Of a stretch of 64,000 nucleotides of DNA, positions 24,425 to 32,672 are shown one piece after another (position 1 is the stretch's first letter; each line of letters opens with the position of its first letter). The translations under genes and the position numbers were made by a program. The DNA comes from Microthrixaceae bacterium (lineage in GTDB: Bacteria; Actinomycetota; Acidimicrobiia; Acidimicrobiales; Poriferisodalaceae). The DNA is taken from contig WTFX01000027.1 of the NCBI GenBank assembly GCA_011523825.1, positions 1-64,000 of the forward strand, written 5' to 3'. The notes beneath the pieces are model-generated. The model ran no database searches and was not told where the DNA came from. It saw only the letters and a program-made list of their open reading frames with translations.

Positions 24425-26809
24425 TCAGCCTGCGCCCGCGTCGAGTGCGGCCAGCACGGTCTCGCCGGTCAGCGGCATCGAGGTGACCCTCACCCCGGTG
24501 GCATCGGCGATCGCATTCGCAATGGCCGACGCGACCGGCAGCATTGCCCCCTCGCCGAGCCCCTTGGAGCCGAACGGGCCCGGTCCGTGCCCCTGCTGTT
24601 GGGTGATCGACACGAATTCAGCCGGCACGTCACTGGCCCGCGGCACCCGGTAGTCCACGAGGCAGCCGTTGGCGAGCTCCGCTCCGTCGAAGCGCATGGT
24701 TTCGTACAGCGCGCCGCCCAGGCCCATGATCGCGGCGCCCTCGTCCTGGCCCCGGCAGGCCCCCTCGTGCAGCACCGTGCCCGCATCGCCCGAGACCACC
24801 AGTCGGTGAACGGTCACCACGCCGGTCTCGGCGTCCACCGACACCTCCGCAGCGCCCCAGCCGTACTCCCAGGACACACACGGCGACTCCAGCGGTGCCC
24901 GGCTCTCGCCGGGTGCCTTGAAGAACCCTTCGCCGGTGAACTCATAGCCGGTGCCGCCGTAGAAGCCCATCACCAGCGGCGCCAGCGGGACGCGTTCGGG
25001 CTCGCCCGAACCGTCGGGTGCCGCCGCGATCACGAGACCGTCCTGGAATTCGACGCGCTCGAGCGGCACGTCCAGCGCGGTGGCGGCGAACAGCAGGACG
25101 CGCAGTCGGGCCGCTTCAGCGGCTTTCTGCACTGCCTGGCCCATGACCGAAATGGCTGAGGATGCGTTCGTTCCCTGGTCGAAGGGCGTGTGGTCGGTGT
25201 CGATGTCAGACCAGTGGACTCGCTCGCGGCTCACGCCGAGCACCCGCGCCGCAACCTCTCGCAGGGCGGTCTGGGCGCCCTGGCCCATCTCGACAGTGCC
25301 GCACTGCACCCAGGCATCGCCCGAGGTGGCCACCTTCACGCGGGCCTGCGCCGGCTTGTTGACGCCGCCGGAATCCTTGAATCCCACTGCCACGCCACGC
25401 CCCCTCCCCGGTGGGCGCTGTTCGTCCATGCCGATGCGGTCGGCCACCAGGTCCAGACCCTCGACCAGGTCCGAGTCCATGGCCGACTCGCCCGGCACGT
25501 ATGGCTCGCCCAGCCCGATCAGGTTGCGGCGCCGCAGTTCGACCGGGTCGAGGCCCAGCCGCACAGCGATCATGTCGATCTGGCTCTCGCAGGCGAAGTT
25601 CGCCTGCGTGCCGCCGAAGCCCCGAAACGGTCCTGCCGGCGTGGTGTTGGTGAGCACGGCGTCGGTGACCGACCGGATGTGCTGCCAGCGGTACGGCCCT
25701 GCCACCCGGTAGCCGGCCTTCTCCGCCACAAGCGGGCTGGCGTCCGCGTAGGCGCCCGCGTCGAGCAGCACTTCGGCGTCGCGGGCCACGAGCGTGCCGT
25801 CGGCCATGACGCCGGTGCGCAGCGTCAGCCGGGCGTTGTGCTGGCGCATCGTCCAGAAGCCCTCATCCATGGTGAGGCAGTAACGCACCGGTGCCCCGGC
25901 CTTCAGCGCCAGCAACGCGGCGATGGGCTCGGTCTTGCAGCCGTTCTTGGCGCCGAAGCCGCCGCCGAGGTAGCCGACGTGCATGCGCACCCGCTGCTCG
26001 CCGATGCCCAGCAGGCGGGCCATCTCCTTGCGCACAGGGAACGGGTTTTGGCAGCTCGACCAGAGCTCCAGCCGGCTGCTGGCACCGAGATGCTGAGCTG
26101 TTGCGTCGCCCGACCATGGAGTGCTGGTCCAGCGCGCAACCGCCACGAACGGCTCCGGGTGCAGGTGCTGCTGACGGCCGTCGAAGTCGAACACGTCGGT
26201 GAACACGTGGTCACAGCGCTCGAATGCGGCAGGGTCGCCGGTCTCGTAGCCGAAGCGGTAGCAGACGTTCGGCCGCGGCCGGGCGCCGCCGCTTGCGCCT
26301 TGGCCGTACTTCGGCGTCATGGCGAGCGGTGCTTCGGGAAACAGCTCTGTGGCACCGGGAGCCAGGGCCTCGTCGAAGTCCGTCACGGCGGGCAGCGGCT
26401 CGTAGTCGACCCTCACCAGCGCCAGTGCCCTGGCTGCATCCAGCTCAGTGTCGGCGGCGATGGCCACCACCGGATCGCCGATACAGCGCACACGGTCCAG
26501 GGCCAGAATCGGCTGGTCCTTGATGAAGTAGCCGTAGCTGTGCGAGGCCACCAGGGGCCGCTGGGGCATGTGCAAGCGGGCGTCCTGGCCGGCCCAGCGC
26601 TCGCAGGCGTCCGCGTCGAGCAGGTCGCGACGTGTGAGCACCGCCCGAACGCCGGGGGCTGCTTCAGCCTCGGTGGTGTCGATGCGCGTGACCAGTGCAT
26701 GGGCATGGGGGGAGCGCAGCACCTTGGCATGCAGCATCCCGCCGAGCGTGACGTCAACAGCGTAGGAACCGGTGCCGGAAACCTTCAGAGCGGCATCCGA
26801 GCGGGTCAT
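24425..26809 (-). CDS. Molybdenum hydroxylase large subunit (xanthine dehydrogenase family)
   Basis: 794 residues. An aldehyde oxidase/xanthine dehydrogenase a/b hammerhead domain (residues 1-130) precedes the molybdopterin-binding domain. Motifs: GPFRGFGGTQ near 394, VEMGQGAQ near 506 and the catalytic Glu in KGLGEGAML near 752. The CO-dehydrogenase active-site loop with Cys (VAYRCSFR) is absent, so this is a hydroxylase of an aldehyde, purine or N-heteroaromatic compound and not CoxL. The start at 26809 overlaps the preceding gene's stop (ATGA). It works with the FAD/[2Fe-2S] subunit encoded immediately upstream. Confidence 0.92.
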   Translation of the reverse strand: MTRSDAALKVSGTGSYAVDVTLGGMLHAKVLRSPHAHALVTRIDTTEAEAAPGVRAVLTRRDLLDADACERWAGQDARLHMPQRPLVASHSYGYFIKDQPILALDRVRCIGDPVVAIAADTELDAARALALVRVDYEPLPAVTDFDEALAPGATELFPEAPLAMTPKYGQGASGGARPRPNVCYRFGYETGDPAAFERCDHVFTDVFDFDGRQQHLHPEPFVAVARWTSTPWSGDATAQHLGASSRLELWSSCQNPFPVRKEMARLLGIGEQRVRMHVGYLGGGFGAKNGCKTEPIAALLALKAGAPVRYCLTMDEGFWTMRQHNARLTLRTGVMADGTLVARDAEVLLDAGAYADASPLVAEKAGYRVAGPYRWQHIRSVTDAVLTNTTPAGPFRGFGGTQANFACESQIDMIAVRLGLDPVELRRRNLIGLGEPYVPGESAMDSDLVEGLDLVADRIGMDEQRPPGRGRGVAVGFKDSGGVNKPAQARVKVATSGDAWVQCGTVEMGQGAQTALREVAARVLGVSRERVHWSDIDTDHTPFDQGTNASSAISVMGQAVQKAAEAARLRVLLFAATALDVPLERVEFQDGLVIAAAPDGSGEPERVPLAPLVMGFYGGTGYEFTGEGFFKAPGESRAPLESPCVSWEYGWGAAEVSVDAETGVVTVHRLVVSGDAGTVLHEGACRGQDEGAAIMGLGGALYETMRFDGAELANGCLVDYRVPRASDVPAEFVSITQQQGHGPGPFGSKGLGEGAMLPVASAIANAIADATGVRVTSMPLTGETVLAALDAGAG

Positions 26810-28263
26810 GGCGTGTCCTCGAGGTCGGCGCCGCCGCGGTCTCGCACTGCCGCTGCAGCAGCCTCGACCGCTTCGATCACCATCAGGTAGCCGGTGCAGC
26901 GGCAGACGTTCGAGTCGAGCCAGTCGCAGACGGTGGCCCGATCCGGATCGGGATGGCGGGCGAGCAGCGCAGCGGCCACCAGGATCAGGCCCGGAGTGCA
27001 GTAGCCGCACTGGAATGCGCTGCTCTCAGCGAAGGCACCTTGCACAATCGGCAGGATCGAAGCCACATCGTCTAGCGCGCTGGCATCTGCGGAAACTCCA
27101 GCAGCTTCGATGGTGAGCACGCGTCGACCGTCGGCCTGCCAGGCAAATGTGGAGCACGATGCGGTCGGCATGCCGTCCACGAGCACCGTGCAGGCACCGC
27201 AGACCGCCTGGTCGCAGCCCACGCGGGTGCCGTCGAGACCGGCCCGTGCGCGGATGGTGTCCACCAGCATCTCCGAGGGCGGCGCCGCTAGGGCAAATGA
27301 CTCGCCGTTGAGATGCATCTCCACATGGGCCGCGCTGATGGCGCCGTCTCGCGAGGAAACATCCGTCGGGGGAGCGTCAGAGGGCAGAGCAGGCGGGATC
27401 GGGGGCGCGCCGATGCCGCCATTGCCTGCGGATGTCACCGGCTCGGCGTGTGTTCGCAGGCACCGGTCCACCAGCACCTCGATCATCCGGCGCCGGTAGG
27501 CCGCAGAACCGAACGCATCGTCCGTCGGGTCGGACAGCGCGGCGACCGCGGCGGCGACGTCTTCGGGGTTGGTCGCGCCATGCGGGATCACAACGGTCTG
27601 TGCGTAGGCGCAGCCGATGGCGACAGCCTGATCCCCGACGGCCACCGAGACCACGGGCTTCAGGGAGCGGTCGTAGACGACCCGCCCCGACAACGGCACC
27701 TCGCAGCCGACGATCAGCCGATTCAGTGGCACATCGGCCACGTCACAGCGGTCCAGCGTGCCGTCAGGTTGGGCAACGACGATCCTGGCCCCAGCGGCGG
27801 CCAGGACCGGTGCGGCGTCGTAGCCGGGATGAAATGCCGCCAGGTTGCCGCCGAGCGTGCCCGCAGCTCGGATCCTGACGTTGCCGATCGTCCTCCATGC
27901 GGCCGCCACGTCGGGACGGTGCGCCTGCACCAGTGGGTCCGATTCGATACGGGCATGGGTGACGGCTGCGCCGACGAACAGGCACTCGTTGCCGAGCGAG
28001 ATCTCGCCCAGCACCTCAAGCCCCGTCCCGGCGGACGTCGGTGGGCTGCACAGCGGCACGAGCTCGTCGGCGGCTTCTCCGGCGCGCAGACGCTGGGCGA
28101 CGTCGATGCCGCCGGCATGCGCCCAGGAGCCGTCCGCCACCGCGGCCGCGGCGTCGGCCAGCGAGGCAGGCCGACGCACCTCGAACGGCTCAATGCCGAG
28201 ATGGCTGCGCGAGATCAGTCCCGCATCGGCCGAGCCCTCCGCCTGGTCGGACGAGACAGCCAT
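26806..28263 (-). CDS. Fused FAD-binding and [2Fe-2S] subunit of molybdenum hydroxylase
   Basis: 485 residues. Residues ~20-290 are a CoxM-like FAD domain with the FAD pyrophosphate motif IGNVRIRAAGTLGGNLA near 126-142. Residues ~315-485 are a CoxS-like ferredoxin domain with plant-type cluster ligands in VGCDQAVCGACTVL (about 349) and the second cluster in QCGYCTPG (about 419) and NVCRCTGY (about 456). Electron flow is Mo to Fe-S to FAD. The order is unusual: XdhA-type fusions place Fe-S first and FAD second, whereas Cox-type subunits are separate. A Gly/Pro-rich linker (~residues 280-305) joins the halves. It overlaps both neighbours by 1-4 nt. Confidence 0.9.
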   Translation of the reverse strand: MAVSSDQAEGSADAGLISRSHLGIEPFEVRRPASLADAAAAVADGSWAHAGGIDVAQRLRAGEAADELVPLCSPPTSAGTGLEVLGEISLGNECLFVGAAVTHARIESDPLVQAHRPDVAAAWRTIGNVRIRAAGTLGGNLAAFHPGYDAAPVLAAAGARIVVAQPDGTLDRCDVADVPLNRLIVGCEVPLSGRVVYDRSLKPVVSVAVGDQAVAIGCAYAQTVVIPHGATNPEDVAAAVAALSDPTDDAFGSAAYRRRMIEVLVDRCLRTHAEPVTSAGNGGIGAPPIPPALPSDAPPTDVSSRDGAISAAHVEMHLNGESFALAAPPSEMLVDTIRARAGLDGTRVGCDQAVCGACTVLVDGMPTASCSTFAWQADGRRVLTIEAAGVSADASALDDVASILPIVQGAFAESSAFQCGYCTPGLILVAAALLARHPDPDRATVCDWLDSNVCRCTGYLMVIEAVEAAAAAVRDRGGADLEDTP

Positions 28264-29930
28264 CAGCCCGGCACCTCGACGGGCGGGATGAACGGCACCG
28301 GCATGGGACCGAGCTTGTCGCAGTCCACCCGGATCATCTCGGGGCTTCCGCTGGCTGTCGCAGCCCCGAATGCAGCAGCAAACTCATCGGGCGCTGCCAC
28401 GTCGCGGTAGCCGAAGTCGAATGCAGCCGCTGCCGAGGCGAAGTCGGGTGCGAGCAGGTCAACACCCGAACGGCGGCCTACATGGCGATCCTGCGTGTTG
28501 CGCAGCACCCCGTAGCCGCCGTCGTCGAACACGACCAAGGTGACCGGCAGATTCTCTTGGGCCAACGTGGCCAGCTCGCCGAGCTGAGCGGCGATGCCGC
28601 CGTCGCCGAGCATCACCATGGTCGGTTCGGTTGGCCTGGCCACAGCAGCCCCGATCGCCATGCCGACAGCCTGTCCGATGCCGCCGCCACGCGGGACGAC
28701 ATTGGAAGCGGGGTCGGCGACGGGCAGCAGGCGGTTGCCCCACGAGCTGTTCGGAATGGTGATGTCACGGACCCGGGGAGCCCGATCGCCGAGCACGCTC
28801 GACATGATGTCGCAGATTGCCGCGTATGGACCGATGTCGCGGCGCAACTGGGCGCGACACTGGTCGCGCGCGGTGGCAACGGTCGCGCGCCAACCCGGTC
28901 CGGTTCCTGATTCACCGTCGCTGAGCTGATCGACCAGCGCGTCCAGCACAGCCGCTGCGTCGCCCACGATCCCGACCTGAGCCGGATAGACCCGCCCCAC
29001 CGCAGCAGGGTCGATGTCGATCTGCACGTGTGCTGGCGGCAACGCCAACCGGTAGCTGCGGGTCTCGTTGGAGCGGAAGTGGGTGCCGATCGAGATCAGC
29101 AGATCGGCCTGCGACAGCAGCTCGGCACCGGTCGGCGAAGCGGCGAAGTTACCGATGACCCGGTCGTCGGATTCGGGCAGCACGCCGCGTCCGGCGCTCG
29201 AGGTGAACAAGCCCGCACCCGTGCACCGCAGCAGGTCGTCGATCTGGTTGCCGGCGCCGATGGCGCCGCCGCCTGCCCATACCAGCGGCCGTTGAGCCGC
29301 CGCGATCAAGTCGGCCGCTCGTCCGAGCGACTCTGGGTCGGGCGCGGGCACTGTCCCTGCTGTTCCTGAGTCATCACCCAGCAGCGCGGCGTCGAATGGC
29401 GTCGTGGCGCCGTACTGCAGGTCGATGGGCCATTCGAGGCTCACCGGGCCGCGCGGATGCTGACCAAGACGCCACACAGCGTGGGCGAAATCAGCGGCCG
29501 AGTCGGTGCCCACGGTTGTCGCCCAGACCGAACACGACCGCAGCAGCGCGAGCTGGTCGCGGGTCTCGTGGATGACCCCCCGACCCTCGCCGAGATACTC
29601 GCTGGGGATCTGGCTGGTCACGTGCAACACCTGTGAACCGGCGGTCAGCGCCTCGACGAGTGCGCCCGCTGCATTTGCTGCGCCGGTGCCGGTGGAGGTC
29701 ACCGCACAGCTGGGCGTGCGGCGAACCCGGGCGTAGGCATCGGCCGCGTTGACAGCGGCTGCCTCGCTGCGCGTCGGCACCCAGCGCAGACGGTGTGCGA
29801 GGGCATCTACCAGCGGCAGATTGTGAACGCTGACGACGCCGAAGGCAGCATCTGTCCCAAGGGCCGACAGCACCTCGACCAGCAAGTCACCGCCGTTCCG
29901 GTCTCGGCCAGGAGAGCCGCTCGTCGTCAT
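28263..29930 (-). CDS. Thiamine-diphosphate-dependent enzyme (acetolactate synthase/benzoylformate decarboxylase-like)
   Basis: 555 residues with the three ThDP-enzyme domains. The pyrimidine-binding domain has the conserved Glu in TRSEAAAVNAADAYAR near 48; the central domain spans about 195-330; the pyrophosphate domain has GDGGIAAQLGEL near 441 and the metal-binding follow-on VVFDDGGYGVLRN. Possible activities are decarboxylation of a 2-oxo acid or carboligation. The setting, between a molybdenum hydroxylase and an SDR, favours a catabolic decarboxylase over branched-chain amino-acid synthesis. It overlaps the SDR gene by 4 nt and the FAD/Fe-S gene by 1 nt. Confidence 0.85.
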   Translation of the reverse strand: MTTSGSPGRDRNGGDLLVEVLSALGTDAAFGVVSVHNLPLVDALAHRLRWVPTRSEAAAVNAADAYARVRRTPSCAVTSTGTGAANAAGALVEALTAGSQVLHVTSQIPSEYLGEGRGVIHETRDQLALLRSCSVWATTVGTDSAADFAHAVWRLGQHPRGPVSLEWPIDLQYGATTPFDAALLGDDSGTAGTVPAPDPESLGRAADLIAAAQRPLVWAGGGAIGAGNQIDDLLRCTGAGLFTSSAGRGVLPESDDRVIGNFAASPTGAELLSQADLLISIGTHFRSNETRSYRLALPPAHVQIDIDPAAVGRVYPAQVGIVGDAAAVLDALVDQLSDGESGTGPGWRATVATARDQCRAQLRRDIGPYAAICDIMSSVLGDRAPRVRDITIPNSSWGNRLLPVADPASNVVPRGGGIGQAVGMAIGAAVARPTEPTMVMLGDGGIAAQLGELATLAQENLPVTLVVFDDGGYGVLRNTQDRHVGRRSGVDLLAPDFASAAAAFDFGYRDVAAPDEFAAAFGAATASGSPEMIRVDCDKLGPMPVPFIPPVEVPG

Positions 29931-30676
29931 GGCATCACGAAGCCGCCGTCCACCACCATGGTCTGCCCGGTGATGTAGGCGGCCTCGTCCGACAGCAGGA
30001 ACGTGACGGCGCCTGTGATGTCAGACGGCTGCTGCGGTCGGCTGATGGCCCGGTTGGCGGCGTAGAGCTCATGGCGCTCCGCAGGGATCTGCTCCGCAGA
30101 AGGTCCCTCGGTCAGCCCGGGCGCCACCGCATTGACGGTGATGCCGTGATCGCCCAGCTCGCGTGCCATCGCCCTGGTCAGCGCAAGCAGCGCCCCCTTC
30201 GAAGCGATGTAGTGGGCGAGCCGAGGGGAGCCGTACAGCGCTGCATCCGAAGCGATGTTGACGATGCGGCCCTCCCCGGCAGCCAGCATCTGCGGGGCGA
30301 GCGCCCGGCTCACCAGCCACGGCCCGCGGGCGTTGGTGGCCTGAATGCGGTCCCACTCGTCGGGAGTGATGTCCCAGAACGTCTTGCCGCCCACGGCGTC
30401 GGCGAGACCGGCGTTGTTGACGAGGCCCCACAGCCCGCCGCCTGATGAGATGTGAGCGGCCAGATAAGCGACCGATGACCCGTCGCTCACATCGGTCTGG
30501 ACGAACTCGGCAGCACCGCCTGCGGCCTGGATGTCGCTGACGACCTGTCTGCCGCGCTCGGCCACCAGCTCGGCAACGACGACCGACGCGCCGCCGCCGG
30601 CGATGGCGTGTGCCATGGCTTCCCCGAGCCCGCGCCCGGCGCCCGTGATGACGACACGGCGACCGTGCAGACCCAT
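29927..30676 (-). CDS. SDR family oxidoreductase
   Basis: 249 residues with all canonical SDR motifs: TGAGRGLG, DVSDGSS, NNAG, IVNIASDA (Ser at the -13 position), HYIASKGAL (Y-x3-K), PGLTEGP and the C-terminal TGQTMVVDGGF. Classical tetrameric NAD(P)-dependent SDR, probably oxidising an alcohol intermediate or a dihydrodiol in the pathway. Its stop overlaps the ThDP enzyme start (ATGA). A compound hairpin separates it from the cupin gene. Confidence 0.9.
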   Translation of the reverse strand: MGLHGRRVVITGAGRGLGEAMAHAIAGGGASVVVAELVAERGRQVVSDIQAAGGAAEFVQTDVSDGSSVAYLAAHISSGGGLWGLVNNAGLADAVGGKTFWDITPDEWDRIQATNARGPWLVSRALAPQMLAAGEGRIVNIASDAALYGSPRLAHYIASKGALLALTRAMARELGDHGITVNAVAPGLTEGPSAEQIPAERHELYAANRAISRPQQPSDITGAVTFLLSDEAAYITGQTMVVDGGFVMP

Positions 30677-30682
30677 CTCGGT

Positions 30683-30715
30683 CCCGCTCGACTCAGGGCC
30701 GGCCCTGCGAGCGGG
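30683..30715 (-). terminator. Compound hairpin inside the catabolic operon
   Basis: An outer 8-bp perfect stem (CCCGCTCG / CGAGCGGG) encloses a perfect 14-bp palindrome (CAGGGCCGGCCCTG). It begins directly at the cupin stop codon and ends 6 bases before the SDR start codon. It could be a partial terminator, attenuator or mRNA-stability element between the cupin and downstream genes. Confidence 0.5.
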
Positions 30716-31249
30716 TCAGTCCCGCGTGATCCCCGCCATGGGGGAGTGCGGGGGATAGGTCGGCAGCTGGGGCTTGGACGCTCCCAGCATCACCACGAAC
30801 AGCGCATCGGTGTCGCCCACATTTCGAATCGAGCGTGCGGTTCCGGCGGGGACCTTGATGAGGTCGCGGTAGCCCAGCAGCCGGCTGGCCGAGTCGTCGC
30901 CGTCGTGAATGGTGACCTCGAGCTCTCCTTCGAGTACGAAGAAGGCCTCCTCGACGTCGTGGTGGGTGTGCTCGGGTCCCTCGGCGCCAGGGGGCAGCAG
31001 CATGTTGGAGAACGTGAAGTGTTCGGCGGCGAGCGCTCGCTCGTCGCCTTCGTGATTGCCGGTGCCGCCAGAGCCGATGTAGCGAATCTGGGCGCGGCGG
31101 TACTGCGGTCCCGCCTTGGTCTGGAAGGCCAGCGTGTCCCAGTCCTCGCGTCGGCTGTCTGCTGTGGCGCACATCGAGTCGATGAGCTCCTCGATGTCGG
31201 TTGCTGGCGTTCCGCCGGGGGTCTCGGAAGCGGTGGCGGTCTGGCTCAT
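30716..31249 (-). CDS. Cupin-domain protein
   Basis: 177 residues. A single cupin barrel covers about 65-165, with metal motif 1 G.EGPEHTHHDVEEAFFVLEGE (three His and a Glu) and motif 2 near VPAGTARSIRNVG, where the final His is replaced by Ser/Arg. This partial ligand set suggests a regulatory, isomerase or ligand-binding cupin rather than a full dioxygenase. The ATG at 31249 is preceded by AGGA; longer readings give a Pro/Thr/Arg-rich extension with no family character. Probably cotranscribed with the Rieske oxygenase upstream. Confidence 0.78.
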   Translation of the reverse strand: MSQTATASETPGGTPATDIEELIDSMCATADSRREDWDTLAFQTKAGPQYRRAQIRYIGSGGTGNHEGDERALAAEHFTFSNMLLPPGAEGPEHTHHDVEEAFFVLEGELEVTIHDGDDSASRLLGYRDLIKVPAGTARSIRNVGDTDALFVVMLGASKPQLPTYPPHSPMAGITRD

Positions 31250-31401
31250 CGGTGTCGTCCTGTGGTCGGGGCGGTTGGCGGTTGGGTGGTTCGCTCGGCG
31301 TGGAGCTGCTAGCGGTTGGGTGGCTCGGCGAGTGGTGGGCGGGTGACTGGGTAGTTCGGTGGGCGGTGGGTCTGTCGGCGGTGCAGCGGGCACCCAAGCG
31401 G

Positions 31402-32601
31402 TCAGTCAACGGCGAGCTGCGGTACGGGCTCCGTTTGGGCTGCCAGCCCGAAACGTTGCCGCTGGCCCTCGAAGACCGGTTCGAGCGCTCGTCGCAAGTG
31501 CACCACCGGCCGATCGGCCTGAGCGAGATGCTCATCGCGCCGGGCTTCTTCGACGGTGCGCAGGCCCTCGAGCATTTCCTTGTCCTGGTTCAGCACATGG
31601 AGGTGGGTGCCGCGCAGACGTAGCCGGTAGAGCGTCCGCCAGATGCGACGCTCCCGGCCCGAGACTTCGCGGAAACGCGGGAAGTGCACCAAGGTGGCTG
31701 CGTTGTCGCGCGGGGTCAGGAATCCCAGGATGCGCAGCGGCGGGCCGGGGCCGGCGCTGGGCGGCAGCGGGATGTCCAGGCGGACGTACATGAGGTCTCC
31801 CGTGTGGATATCGATCCAGTCGAAGTTCGTGCCCGCCTGATCTTTGCGACGAACCTCGAAGCCGTCGTCGTGATCGTCGACAACCACACGGTCGGTGGTG
31901 ATCCCCTCGTTGAGGGTGATCGAGCGAGCGTGCAGGAATGGAGCGTGCATCAAGTCGACGAGGTTCTCCAGCCCCAGCATCCAGTTGGCGCCCCACTCCA
32001 CGGTCTCGGGGAACGTCGAGTAGCGCTCGTCGGTGAACTCAGCCGGAAGCTTGAGCGGCGCAGGTTCACTCTCGCCGATCCAAGCCCAGAGATAGCCAAC
32101 TTGCTCGCTGACGGGATAGCTCACGCTGACACGGGTCCGTTCGGCCAGCGAGCAGGCGCCGCCCTGCGACGGCACCGATGTGCACTGTCCCTCACCGTCG
32201 AATCGCCAGTGGTGGTACGCGCACTGCAACTGCCCGCCGACGACGTCGCCGACCGACAGGCGTGCGCCCCGGTGCGGGCAAAGGTCCGCCATCAGCCGCA
32301 CTTCGCCGTCGCCATCGCGCCAGGCCACCAAGTCCTCGCCGAGGAGGCGTGTCGGCACCGGTTGGGCGCCCACGAGGTCGGCTACGCCCAGCAAGTACCA
32401 GCGGTCTCGCAGTCCGAGGCGGGGGTCGCCCTTGGGAAGTTCGGGCGCCGGCGGCCAGATCGGCGGCCGTCGTGCGGCACGTCGCGCACCGATGCCCGAG
32501 TATTGGGAGACGCGGTGTCGAGCGAGTTCTGCCAGCGCTTCGGCTTCAGCCCGAATTGTTCGGAGTGCTGGCGAAGTTGCTGCTCGCGGTGCCGACACCA
32601 T
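31402..32601 (-). CDS. Rieske oxygenase, vanillate demethylase/phthalate-dioxygenase type
   Basis: 399 residues. The Rieske centre is DLCPHRGARLS with CAYHHWRF; the mononuclear iron site is ENLVDLMHAPFLHA (Asp, His, His). The architecture is that of single-subunit oxygenases such as VanA, which perform O-/N-demethylation or ring hydroxylation with a separate reductase. The ATG at 32601 is chosen because TACAGT lies 8 nt upstream; a TTG three codons earlier would overlap the hexamer. No reductase gene is adjacent. The 152-bp gap to the cupin holds only a low-complexity GGTTGG-rich stretch. Confidence 0.88.
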   Translation of the reverse strand: MVSAPRAATSPALRTIRAEAEALAELARHRVSQYSGIGARRAARRPPIWPPAPELPKGDPRLGLRDRWYLLGVADLVGAQPVPTRLLGEDLVAWRDGDGEVRLMADLCPHRGARLSVGDVVGGQLQCAYHHWRFDGEGQCTSVPSQGGACSLAERTRVSVSYPVSEQVGYLWAWIGESEPAPLKLPAEFTDERYSTFPETVEWGANWMLGLENLVDLMHAPFLHARSITLNEGITTDRVVVDDHDDGFEVRRKDQAGTNFDWIDIHTGDLMYVRLDIPLPPSAGPGPPLRILGFLTPRDNAATLVHFPRFREVSGRERRIWRTLYRLRLRGTHLHVLNQDKEMLEGLRTVEEARRDEHLAQADRPVVHLRRALEPVFEGQRQRFGLAAQTEPVPQLAVD

Positions 32602-32609
32602 GGCGCGCA

Positions 32610-32615
32610 ACTGTA
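32610..32615 (-). promoter_or_regulatory. Probable -10 hexamer TACAGT for the Rieske oxygenase
   Basis: On the minus strand TACAGT is followed by 8 nt and the ATG at 32601, so the oxygenase may have its own promoter within the run. Confidence 0.35.
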
Positions 32616-32672
32616 TTCGCCCCAGTCGCCGGACTCGGCGGGGCTGAAGCTGCTAGCAAAGTTTGCGCCGGC

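Noticed and set aside
24425..28263. Carbon monoxide dehydrogenase (CoxLMS)
   Set aside because: The large subunit lacks the VAYRCSFR Cys loop of form I CO dehydrogenase and has a PFRGFGG motif of xanthine-dehydrogenase-type hydroxylases; the small domains are fused.
31278..31330. GCGGTTGGGTGG(T/C)TCG direct repeats between Rieske and cupin genes
   Set aside because: Only two imperfect units in a G/T-rich low-complexity stretch; no clear regulatory geometry.
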